Assembly (NCBI RefSeq): GCF_001942335.1
Contig: NZ_MKKH01000022.1
Location: forward strand, 115,625-179,624
DNA: 64,000 nucleotides
Origin: Cellulosimicrobium sp. CUA-896
GTDB taxonomy: Bacteria; Actinomycetota; Actinomycetes; Actinomycetales; Cellulomonadaceae
Direction of reading: 5' to 3'
Part shown: in pieces, positions 9,063 to 15,834 of the stretch
Layout: the number at the start of each line of letters is the position of its first letter
Position numbering within the stretch: position 1 is the stretch's first letter
The notes under the pieces: model-generated
The model's database searches: none
The model's input: only the letters and a program-made list of their open reading frames with translations
Told to the model about the DNA's origin: nothing
Made by a program: the position numbers and the translations under genes

Positions 9063-9554
9063 ATGACCGACGCCGCCGACCCGTCCCCGCGTCCGAGCGC
9101 CCCGACCGACCCCACGGGCGCCTCGTTCTCCGAGCGCGTCCTGCCCGGCCCGGGCGGCTGGCTCGCCGCGCTCGCCTTCGCCGCGGTGCTCGCCGTCGCC
9201 GTCTGGCCGGCGAGCCCCCCGGTCGGCGTCGCGGTGGGCGTCGTGGCCGCCGCCGCGGGCCTGGCCGCGCTGTGGTGGACGTCGCCCGTGGTCGCGGTCC
9301 ACGACGGCACCTTCCGCGCCGGGCGCGCCGTCGTGCCCGTCCCGCTGCTGGGCGCGGCGACGGCGCTCGATGCCGAGGCCATGCGCGGGGAGCTCGGCCC
9401 CCGCCTGGACGCCCGCGCCTACGTGTGCCTGCGCGCGTGGGCGCGCACGGGCGTGCTCGTGCCGCTCGAGGACCCGCAGGACCCCACGCCCTACTGGCTC
9501 GTGTCGACGCGCCGGCCGCACGACCTCGTCGACGCCCTGCGCGCCGGACGCTGA
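9063..9554 (+). CDS. DUF3093 membrane protein, 163 aa
   Basis: A small actinobacterial membrane protein. About 28 polar residues are followed by two hydrophobic helices (residues 32-48 and 52-71) and a cytoplasmic domain that includes VHDGTFRAGRAVVPV and ARAYVCLRAWARTGVLVPL. The function is unknown. It is divergent from dut across a 124-base gap and convergent with the DUF4193 gene. Confidence 0.85.
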   Translation: MTDAADPSPRPSAPTDPTGASFSERVLPGPGGWLAALAFAAVLAVAVWPASPPVGVAVGVVAAAAGLAALWWTSPVVAVHDGTFRAGRAVVPVPLLGAATALDAEAMRGELGPRLDARAYVCLRAWARTGVLVPLEDPQDPTPYWLVSTRRPHDLVDALRAGR

Positions 9555-9602
9555 CCCGGGGGCCGGCCGGACCGGGCGCTGCACTCCCCCGGGACGACGT
9601 CG

Positions 9603-9628
9603 GCCGCCGCCCTGGGCGGGGCGGCGGC
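9603..9628. terminator. Hairpin between the convergent DUF3093 and DUF4193 genes
   Basis: A 10-bp perfect GC stem (9603-9612 with 9619-9628) with a six-base loop sits between two converging genes. There is no U-rich tail. The placement suggests bidirectional termination. Confidence 0.55.
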
Positions 9629-9653
9629 GACGTGCGGGCGTGCGGGACGCGGG

Positions 9654-9953
9654 TCAGGCGGCGCACTCCGTGCAGATCTGCTGGCCGTTCTTCTCGTAAG
9701 CGAGCTGGCTGCGGTGGTGCACGAGGAAGCAGCTCGCGCACGTGAACTCGTCCGCCTGACGCGGCAGCACGCGGACCGAGAGCTCCTCGCCGGACAGGTC
9801 CGCGCCCGGGAGCTCGAACCCTTCCGCCGCCTCGGTCTCGTCCTCGTCCACGACGCCCGAGCTCTTGTCGGAGCGACGAGCCTGCAGCTCCTGGATCGAG
9901 TCCTCGCTGAGCTCCTCTTCGCTCTTGCGCGGCGCGTCGTAGTCTGTTGCCAT
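9654..9953 (-). CDS. DUF4193 zinc-ribbon protein, 99 aa
   Basis: A small acidic actinobacterial protein that begins MATDYDAPRKSEEELSED. It ends in a four-cysteine ribbon: CASC at residues 72-75 and CTEC at 94-97, with LVHHRSQLAYEKNG between. That layout resembles DksA-like or RbpA-like RNA polymerase accessory proteins, but no role is established. The ATG at 9951-9953 is used because the family always begins this way; longer upstream extension looks non-coding. It is preceded by an unusually long gap with a strong hairpin (10074-10095). Confidence 0.88.
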   Translation of the reverse strand: MATDYDAPRKSEEELSEDSIQELQARRSDKSSGVVDEDETEAAEGFELPGADLSGEELSVRVLPRQADEFTCASCFLVHHRSQLAYEKNGQQICTECAA

Positions 9954-10342
9954 CTGTGGGGTCACTCTCCGAAAGCTCGTCGATAGCGACCGTGCACGGC
10001 CGAGGGGCCGGACGGTGCCGGTGGTGCCGGACGGCACGGGTACGGGGACGCGGGGGACGTCCCGTGACGTGTCGTGCCCCGGGATCTCGGGGCACGTGCA
10101 CGCTGATCAATGCACGCCGCACCGGAATTGTTCCCGGCGGGCCCCCGGATTCTGCACCATTTCCCTGAGGGATGCACCTCGTGGCGCACGGCGCGCCGCG
10201 CGTGTCCTTCGTCACGCTCCCGGCAGGGCCGTCCGCGGCCTGGACGGGTGCCGGCCGTGCCCCTCCGGCCGGGCCCCACCGGACGTGCCGGCGGTCCCCC
10301 GGCGGGCGTCCCGCCGGGCCTGCGGCACGCGCCGGGACACCG
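9954..10342. other. 389-base gap upstream of DUF4193, no gene seen
   Basis: No convincing reading frame occurs here. The gap holds the end of the suhB transcript, a relatively AT-rich patch near 10105-10165 that could carry the DUF4193 promoter, and a hairpin at 10074-10095. I could not pick a clear -35/-10 pair. Confidence 0.5.
10074..10095 (-). promoter_or_regulatory. Perfect 8-bp stem-loop in the DUF4193 leader
   Basis: GTGCCCCG pairs with CGGGGCAC across a six-base loop, about 120 bases before the DUF4193 start. It could be a terminator for suhB, an attenuator, or a chance GC stem. Confidence 0.4.
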
Positions 10343-11194
10343 TCAGTCGTCGGTGTCGGCGCCGGTCCCCTCGAGCAGCTCGACGAGCTCGGCGACGCGC
10401 GACGAGCCCCCCGCGACCGTCATGTCGTGCCCGGCGGCCCGGCCGTGCAGCCCGGTCACGCGGGCCCCCGCCTCCTGGGCGACGAGCGCACCGGCCGCCA
10501 TGTCCCACGGGTTGAGGCCGCGCTCGTAGTACAGGTCGAGCTCCCCGCTCGCCACGAGGCACAGGTCGATCGCCGCGGAGCCGAGCCGGCGGATGTCGCG
10601 CACGCGCGGCAGCACCTCGACCAGCACGCGGGCCTGGGCTCCGCGCCGCCCGGCGTCGTAGCCGAACCCCGTGCCCACGAGGCACTGCGCGAGCTCGGCG
10701 GGCTCGGAGACCTGCAGCGCGACGCCGTCGAGCGTCGCGCCGGCACCGGCACCGGCCGTCCAGGTGCGTCCGTCCACGACGGAGTGCACGGCCCCGGCGA
10801 GCACGGTCCAACGCGCGGGGTCCGGCGGGCCGACCACGGCCGCGACCGACACCGCGTACGACGCCACCCCGTACAGGTAGTTGACGGTGCCGTCGATCGG
10901 GTCGACCACCCACGTGATCCCGGACGTGCCCCCGGTGGAGCCCTCCTCCTCGCCGAGGACGGCGTCGTCGGGGCGCGCCGCCGCGATCTCCCGGCGCAGC
11001 AGCGCCTCGGAGTCCGCGTCCATGCGCGTCACGACGTCCGTCGCCGTCGACTTGGTCGACGCCACCTCCACCCGGTCCGGGCGACCGGTGCGCACGAGCT
11101 CGCCGGCGGAGCGCGCCAGGCGCTCGGCGAGCTCGCGCAGCGCGGTTACGGTGACGTCGTCGGGCAGGTGGGTCTCGTCGATGAACGCGTGCAC
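10343..11194 (-). CDS. suhB: Inositol monophosphatase family protein, 283 aa
   Basis: A Mg2+-dependent sugar/inositol phosphatase. The metal and phosphate motifs are all visible: GEEEG at about residues 80-84, WVVDPIDGTVNY at 94-105 and NPWDMAAGALVAQEAG at about 225-240. The substrate could be inositol-1-phosphate (needed for mycothiol and phosphatidylinositol), histidinol phosphate or another sugar phosphate; the sequence does not decide. The start is GTG 11192-11194, three bases after the TRIC channel stop, so these two genes are cotranscribed. Confidence 0.9.
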   Translation of the reverse strand: MHAFIDETHLPDDVTVTALRELAERLARSAGELVRTGRPDRVEVASTKSTATDVVTRMDADSEALLRREIAAARPDDAVLGEEEGSTGGTSGITWVVDPIDGTVNYLYGVASYAVSVAAVVGPPDPARWTVLAGAVHSVVDGRTWTAGAGAGATLDGVALQVSEPAELAQCLVGTGFGYDAGRRGAQARVLVEVLPRVRDIRRLGSAAIDLCLVASGELDLYYERGLNPWDMAAGALVAQEAGARVTGLHGRAAGHDMTVAGGSSRVAELVELLEGTGADTDD

Positions 11195-11197
11195 GGC

Positions 11198-11851
11198 TCA
11201 CATCCTGCCCGACCCCGGGCCGGGACGACGACCTTCCCACGGGCCGGGCGCGGACCACCCGAGGCGCAGCGAGACCAGGCGGAACCCGAGCACGAGCGCG
11301 AGGACGCCCGCCTGCGAGAGCGGCCCGAGCGCGCCCGCCTCCCACAGCACCGCCGTCAGGACGGCGCCCGCGAGCGCCGGCACGGCGTACAGCTGCTGGT
11401 CCTGGAACAGCAGCGGCGCCTCGCTCGTGAGCACGTCGCGCAGGATCCCGCCGCCGACGCCCGTGAGCACGCCCACGAAGACCGCGGCGAGCGGCCCGAC
11501 GTCGTACTCCAGGCCCTTCATGGTGCCGGACAGCACGAACAGGGCGAGCGCGCCGGCGTCGAGCACGACGATGCTGCGCCGGAGCCGCTCGAGCCGTGGG
11601 TGCCAGAAGAACGTGACGACGCCGGCGGCGGCCGCGACGGCGACCAGGCGCCAGTCCGAGATGCCCACGGGCGGCACGGCGCCGATGAGGACGTCGCGCA
11701 GCATGCCGCCGCCGAGGCCCGCCGCCCACGCGAGCACGAGCACGCCCACGAGGTCGAACCGCTTGCGGACCGCGGCGAGGCCGCCGGACAGCGCCGCGCA
11801 GAAGACCCCGCCGAGCTCGAGGGCGTCACCGGGGACGAGGTCGAGGATCAC
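11198..11851 (-). CDS. Trimeric intracellular cation channel family protein (UPF0126), 217 aa
   Basis: A membrane protein made of two homologous three-helix halves. Each has a glycine/arginine signature: GLGGGMLRDVLIG in the first half and GVGGGILRDVLTS in the second. Prokaryotic TRIC proteins of this type form trimeric K+-permeable channels. The GTG at 11849-11851 is chosen because GGGAGG lies nine bases upstream; the next GTG upstream is only three bases from it. It is followed directly by suhB and is divergent from sepH. Confidence 0.85.
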   Translation of the reverse strand: MILDLVPGDALELGGVFCAALSGGLAAVRKRFDLVGVLVLAWAAGLGGGMLRDVLIGAVPPVGISDWRLVAVAAAAGVVTFFWHPRLERLRRSIVVLDAGALALFVLSGTMKGLEYDVGPLAAVFVGVLTGVGGGILRDVLTSEAPLLFQDQQLYAVPALAGAVLTAVLWEAGALGPLSQAGVLALVLGFRLVSLRLGWSAPGPWEGRRPGPGSGRM

Positions 11852-11974
11852 GGGCACGATCCTCCCAGGAGCCGGTCCCGCCCGTGTCCAGTCCGCGGCA
11901 CACCGGGCGTGGTGCACCCGGCGCGGGCGGGAGGATGGCACCCTCGAGACAGCGACGGCGACACGGGAGGACCG

Positions 11975-13201
11975 ATGGACGAGCTCCAGCTGGTGAGGCT
12001 GCACGAGGACGGGGAGCACCTCGTCCTCGGCGGCGAGGGCGGTGCCCGCTTCGTGCTGCCCATCTCCGAGGCGCTGCGGGCCGCGGTCCGTCGGGACCGC
12101 CCTCACCTCGAGCACCTGCGCGCGGAGGACTCGCGACGCCTGTCGCCGCGCGAGATCCAGTCCCGGCTGCGCGCCGGCGAGGGCGTGGAGGAGGTCGCCG
12201 AGGCCGCCGGGCTCGCCGTCGAGCAGGTGCGCCGCTTCGCGGGCCCGGTCCTCGCCGAGCAGGAGTACGTCGTCGAGCGCGTGCGCGCCTCGCGGCCGGG
12301 GCACGAGGACGACGCCCCGACGGTCGAGGAGCTGACCGCGCGCCGCCTGGCCTCCCGTGACGTCGACCTCGCGGGGGTCGAGTGGTCGGCGGCGCGCCAG
12401 CCCGGTGCACCGTGGGTCGTCACGGTCGCGTTCACCGTCGCCTCCGGCCGGAGCACGGCGCGGTGGTCCTACGACGCGTCGTCGCGCGCGCTGCACGCGC
12501 TCGACGACGAGGCGCGCTGGATCTCCCAGCCGGAGCCCGCCCCGCAGCCCGCGGCCGTCGGCGCCGACGTGTTCGACGTCGACTCCGCCGCGCCCCGGCG
12601 TCACGCGCCGCGCCGCGCGGCCGAGGCCGACGGCACGGCCGACCTGCTCGACGACCTCGGCCGGCGGCGCGGCGTGCGCCCGCGGTCCGAGCCCGCGCGC
12701 TCCCCGGCCGGTCCGGACCTCGACGGGCAGGAGCCGTTCGAGGGGTTCGGCCCGCTGGCGATGCTCGACGGTGCCGACGACCACGACCACCGCGAACACC
12801 ACGACCACCGCGACGACCACGACCATGAGGACGACGACCGCGACGGCGACCACGAGGACGACCACGACGGCGGCCCAGGGGGCGGCGCGACCGTCGTCCG
12901 CCTCCCGTCGGTGCGTCCCGCGTCGCGCCCGCCCGCTCCCGCCGAGCGGGACGGGGCGGACCGGTCCCTCGCGGCACGCCGCGCCGAGGACGTGGACGCG
13001 GACGTGCCGTCGCGCACGGTGCGCGCGCCGGCCTCGACCCGCCGTGCGACCGCGCCGGAGGAGCCGGCCGACGGCGGCCCGTCGGACGCACCGGCCGCGA
13101 CGCGCGCCGGGTCGCGCGAGACCCGCAAGGGCAGGGGCCGGTCGCGGGCGAAGGTCCCCAGCTGGGACGAGATCGTCTTCGGGGCACGCCCCGAGCACTG
13201 A
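11975..13201 (+). CDS. sepH: SepH-type cell division regulator, 408 aa, with His/Asp-rich linker
   Basis: SepH binds FtsZ and promotes Z-ring assembly in actinobacteria. The N-terminal DUF3071 domain (residues 1-165) begins MDELQLVRLHEDGEHLVL. It contains the helix-turn-helix-like stretch LSPREIQSRLRAGEGVEEVAEA and the conserved WSAARQPGAPWVVTVAF. A long disordered linker follows, ending in the conserved C-terminal SWDEIVFGARPE peptide. Residues 268-299 of the linker are almost purely Asp and His (nine His in about 31 residues), which is odd for the family as I know it. The ATG at 11975 has GGGAGG in front. The gene is divergent from the TRIC channel and convergent with tdk. Confidence 0.92.
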   Translation: MDELQLVRLHEDGEHLVLGGEGGARFVLPISEALRAAVRRDRPHLEHLRAEDSRRLSPREIQSRLRAGEGVEEVAEAAGLAVEQVRRFAGPVLAEQEYVVERVRASRPGHEDDAPTVEELTARRLASRDVDLAGVEWSAARQPGAPWVVTVAFTVASGRSTARWSYDASSRALHALDDEARWISQPEPAPQPAAVGADVFDVDSAAPRRHAPRRAAEADGTADLLDDLGRRRGVRPRSEPARSPAGPDLDGQEPFEGFGPLAMLDGADDHDHREHHDHRDDHDHEDDDRDGDHEDDHDGGPGGGATVVRLPSVRPASRPPAPAERDGADRSLAARRAEDVDADVPSRTVRAPASTRRATAPEEPADGGPSDAPAATRAGSRETRKGRGRSRAKVPSWDEIVFGARPEH

Positions 13202-13214
13202 GCCCGGTCGATCG

Positions 13215-13239
13215 GGCGCACCGGGGCACCCGGTGCGCC
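13215..13239. terminator. Bidirectional terminator between sepH and tdk
   Basis: A perfect 11-bp stem (13215-13225 with 13229-13239) with a GCA loop sits 14 bases after the sepH stop and 18 bases beyond the tdk stop, between converging genes. Confidence 0.7.
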
Positions 13240-13256
13240 GAGCCGTCGTGGCGGGC

Positions 13257-13898
13257 TCAGCCGGGCAGGTCGAACGAGAGGCCGTCGGCGGGTGCCAGGG
13301 CGCGTGCCGCGGCGGTGGTCATCCGCCGCATGTGGTGCCGCCGGCACAGGACCTCGTAGGCCACCTCGCCCGGCCCGGTGCCGACGTCGCCGACGACGAC
13401 CTGCTCCCCCTCGACGACCATGCGCCCGTCCACGGTGCGCGCGTTGTGCGTCGCGCGTGCCCCGCACCAGCACAGGGACTGCACCTGCAGCACCTCGACC
13501 CGGTCGGCGAGCTCGATGAACCGCGCCGAGCCCGGGAACAGGCGCGTGCGGAAGTCGGCGGTGATGCCGAACGCGAAGACGTCGACCTCGGTCTCGTCGA
13601 CGAGCCGGGCGAGCTGCTCGACCTGCGCCGGGGAGTAGAACTGCGCCTCGTCGCACACCAGGTAGTCCACGGGGTCCGGCTGGCCGGTCACGAACGCCCA
13701 GAAGTCGGTGTCGTCGCGCACCTCGTGCGCGGTCACCTCGAGCCCGAGCCGGGACGAGAGGCGGTCCGTCCCCGCCCGGTCGTCGCGGGAGAAGATCAGG
13801 CCGCGCCGCCCCCGGGCGGCGTGGTTGTGGTCCAGCTGGAGGGCGAGCGTGGACTTGCCGCAGTCCATCGTGCCGGAGAAGAAGACGAGCTCGGCCAT
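13257..13898 (-). CDS. tdk: Thymidine kinase (type II), 213 aa
   Basis: Phosphorylates thymidine to dTMP in nucleoside salvage. The P-loop GTMDCGKST (residues 9-17) opens the protein. DEAQFYSPAQVEQLA holds the Walker B Asp and catalytic Glu. The zinc-binding lasso cysteines are CWCGARATHNAR and CRRHH. The length is typical of the TK1-like family. An ATG at 13896-13898 has GAAAGGG upstream. It stands alone between convergent sepH and the phosphatase gene. Confidence 0.93.
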   Translation of the reverse strand: MAELVFFSGTMDCGKSTLALQLDHNHAARGRRGLIFSRDDRAGTDRLSSRLGLEVTAHEVRDDTDFWAFVTGQPDPVDYLVCDEAQFYSPAQVEQLARLVDETEVDVFAFGITADFRTRLFPGSARFIELADRVEVLQVQSLCWCGARATHNARTVDGRMVVEGEQVVVGDVGTGPGEVAYEVLCRRHHMRRMTTAAARALAPADGLSFDLPG

Positions 13899-13967
13899 GC
13901 GGGCCCTTTCTCGGTCGGTCGCGGTCCGTCGCGTCGGCGGGTCGAGGGGTCGGCGGGAGGGGCCGCG

Positions 13968-15167
13968 TCAGCGGGCGGTCACGAGCAGGGGGACGCGCAT
14001 CTCGCGCTCGGTGAGCGAGCCGTGCACGCCGACGAGCGCGAGCGAGGCCGCCGTCTGGGTGCGCGAGTCGACCACGGTCGCGCGGCCGCGCATCGCGACG
14101 ACGACGTCACCGGTGGCGGCCACCGCCTCCGGGCGCGGGTCCGGGCCGAGCAGGCCGCGGGCGAACGCGTCGTCGCGCTCGAGCACGAGGGCGTCGTCGC
14201 CGAGCGCCTCCCGCCAGCGGGCCGCGACCTCGCCCGCCCGCCCGGGCTCGGCGTACACGTGCACCGCCCGCGGCTCGCCGCCGACGAGGGCGACGCCGCG
14301 CGAGAGCACCGGGTCGTGCGCGACGTCGCGCCGCAGGGTCGGGTCGACGTCCACCATGCCGTGGTCGGCGGTGACGAGCAGGAGCGCGCCCGCGGGCAGC
14401 GAGCGCGCGAGGCGCGCGAGCTCGCGGTCGAGCGCCTCGAGCTCGTCGCCCCACTGCCACGAGCCGGAGCCGTGGTGGTGCCCCGTCTTGTCGACCTCGC
14501 CCCAGTAGACGTAGACGAGCCCCGGGCGTCGCAGGGCGCGCAGGGCCGCGTCCACGCGGTCGCCGAGACGCTCGGCCGCCGCGTACGACCCGCCGCGCAG
14601 CGCGGCGAGCGTCATGCCGGAGCCCGCGAACCGTCCCGGCCCGGTCGAGGTGACGGTCAGCCCCGCGTCGGCGGCCACGCCCAGCAGCGTCGGCTCCCGC
14701 TGGACCTCGTCCGGCGGCGGCGCACCGTCCCACGACACCATGTTCGCGAGGCCGCCGGTCGCCGGGTTGCGCTGGGTGTACCCGAGCATGCCGGTGCGCC
14801 CGGGCGCCGTGCCCGTCCCGAAGGCCCCCACGGCGGCGGCCGTGGTGCTCGGGAACGTCGACGTGAGCGGGCGCGCGTCGGGCAGGAGGGAGCGCAGGAA
14901 CGGGGCGTGCCCGGCGCGCTCGGCGAGGTTGAGGTGGCCGAGGCCGTCGACGAGCACGACGCACACGCGCTCGGCCGCCGGCAGCCGCAGGTCGGCGCGC
15001 GCCGCGCCGCCGTCGAGTCCCGTGGTCGTGGTCACGGGGACGCCGAGCGCGTCGAGGGCGGCGGGGAGGACGGCCGCGAGCCCGCCCGTGCCCGGCCGGG
15101 GGGCGAGCAGGTCCGCGGGCAGGTCGACGGCCGGGCCCGCCGCCGGCCCCGACGGCGGCACGCTCAC
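13968..15167 (-). CDS. Alkaline-phosphatase-superfamily phosphodiesterase/nucleotide pyrophosphatase, 399 aa
   Basis: A metal-dependent phosphoester hydrolase (PF01663-like). The first metal Asp is in VCVVLVDGLGHLN and the nucleophile Thr is in TSTFPSTTAAAVGAFGTG. Metal His/Asp residues are seen in YWGEVDKTGHHHG and VTADHGMVDVD. No signal peptide is present, so it is probably cytoplasmic; the substrate is unknown. The GTG start at 15165-15167 overlaps the DUF5998 stop as GTGA, so both are read from one message. Confidence 0.88.
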   Translation of the reverse strand: MSVPPSGPAAGPAVDLPADLLAPRPGTGGLAAVLPAALDALGVPVTTTTGLDGGAARADLRLPAAERVCVVLVDGLGHLNLAERAGHAPFLRSLLPDARPLTSTFPSTTAAAVGAFGTGTAPGRTGMLGYTQRNPATGGLANMVSWDGAPPPDEVQREPTLLGVAADAGLTVTSTGPGRFAGSGMTLAALRGGSYAAAERLGDRVDAALRALRRPGLVYVYWGEVDKTGHHHGSGSWQWGDELEALDRELARLARSLPAGALLLVTADHGMVDVDPTLRRDVAHDPVLSRGVALVGGEPRAVHVYAEPGRAGEVAARWREALGDDALVLERDDAFARGLLGPDPRPEAVAATGDVVVAMRGRATVVDSRTQTAASLALVGVHGSLTEREMRVPLLVTAR

Positions 15168-15763
15168 GGGAGACGCTGCGCCGTCGCCCGGGACAGGGCC
15201 GTGGCGAAGTCGACGGCGGCGGCGACCGCGGCGCGGCCCTCGGCCTCGGCGCTGACCCGGACCACGACGTCGTCCGGGAGGATCTGCCCCGTCATGCCGT
15301 GGTCGGCCTCGCAGGCCGGGTCGTCGCAGCCCGCGGGCGCGAGGTCGACGCGGGAGACGGCGCCCCAGCCGAGGGCGAGCGTCACCTCGAGCGGCGGCGT
15401 GCCGGTGCGGTGCTTCTGCGGGTCCGCGACCACGTGGGTGAGCGAGACGGACCGGATCTCGGCGAGGGGGACGGACTCCGTCGTCGCGGCGGCCGAGGCC
15501 GACGGGTTCTCGCTGTCCGCCGGGTGGTCGTCCACGTGCGCCGTGACGAGCCGGGTCGGGGTGAGGACGAGCACCGTGAGGTGGCGCCGGACCTCGGAGG
15601 CGTCGAACGTCGTCTCGGGCAGCACGAGGTGGGACACGATCTCCTCGCGCGCCACCGCGACGTCGAGCACGTCCGCGACCAGCTCCGGGTAGTAGCCGGC
15701 ACGGTGGAGCTGGTCGGTCAGGTCGGTCCAGGCGGCGGAGGCGTCGGAGGTCGTGGAGGGCAC
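15164..15763 (-). CDS. DUF5998 family protein, 199 aa
   Basis: An actinobacterial family of unknown function. The protein opens with a helical segment (LTDQLHRAGYYPELVADVLDV). It contains a beta-rich domain with LVTAHVDDHP and SVSLTHVVADPQKHR, then a pair of cysteines in GCDDPACEADH that may bind metal. The start is GTG 15761-15763 behind GGGAGA. It lies just downstream of the large acyl-CoA synthetase-like gene and overlaps the phosphatase gene. Confidence 0.8.
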   Translation of the reverse strand: MPSTTSDASAAWTDLTDQLHRAGYYPELVADVLDVAVAREEIVSHLVLPETTFDASEVRRHLTVLVLTPTRLVTAHVDDHPADSENPSASAAATTESVPLAEIRSVSLTHVVADPQKHRTGTPPLEVTLALGWGAVSRVDLAPAGCDDPACEADHGMTGQILPDDVVVRVSAEAEGRAAVAAAVDFATALSRATAQRLP

Positions 15764-15834
15764 CCGCGCATTCTCCCACCTGCCGCCGCGCGCGGGCCAG
15801 CCCGCGACACGCGCCGTGGACGGCGCCCGCGCCC

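Noticed and set aside
12776..12870. Short periodic CACGAC-type units that could suggest a CRISPR-like or simple repeat array
   Set aside because: The units are His/Asp codons in frame with SepH, with no spacers and no cas genes nearby.
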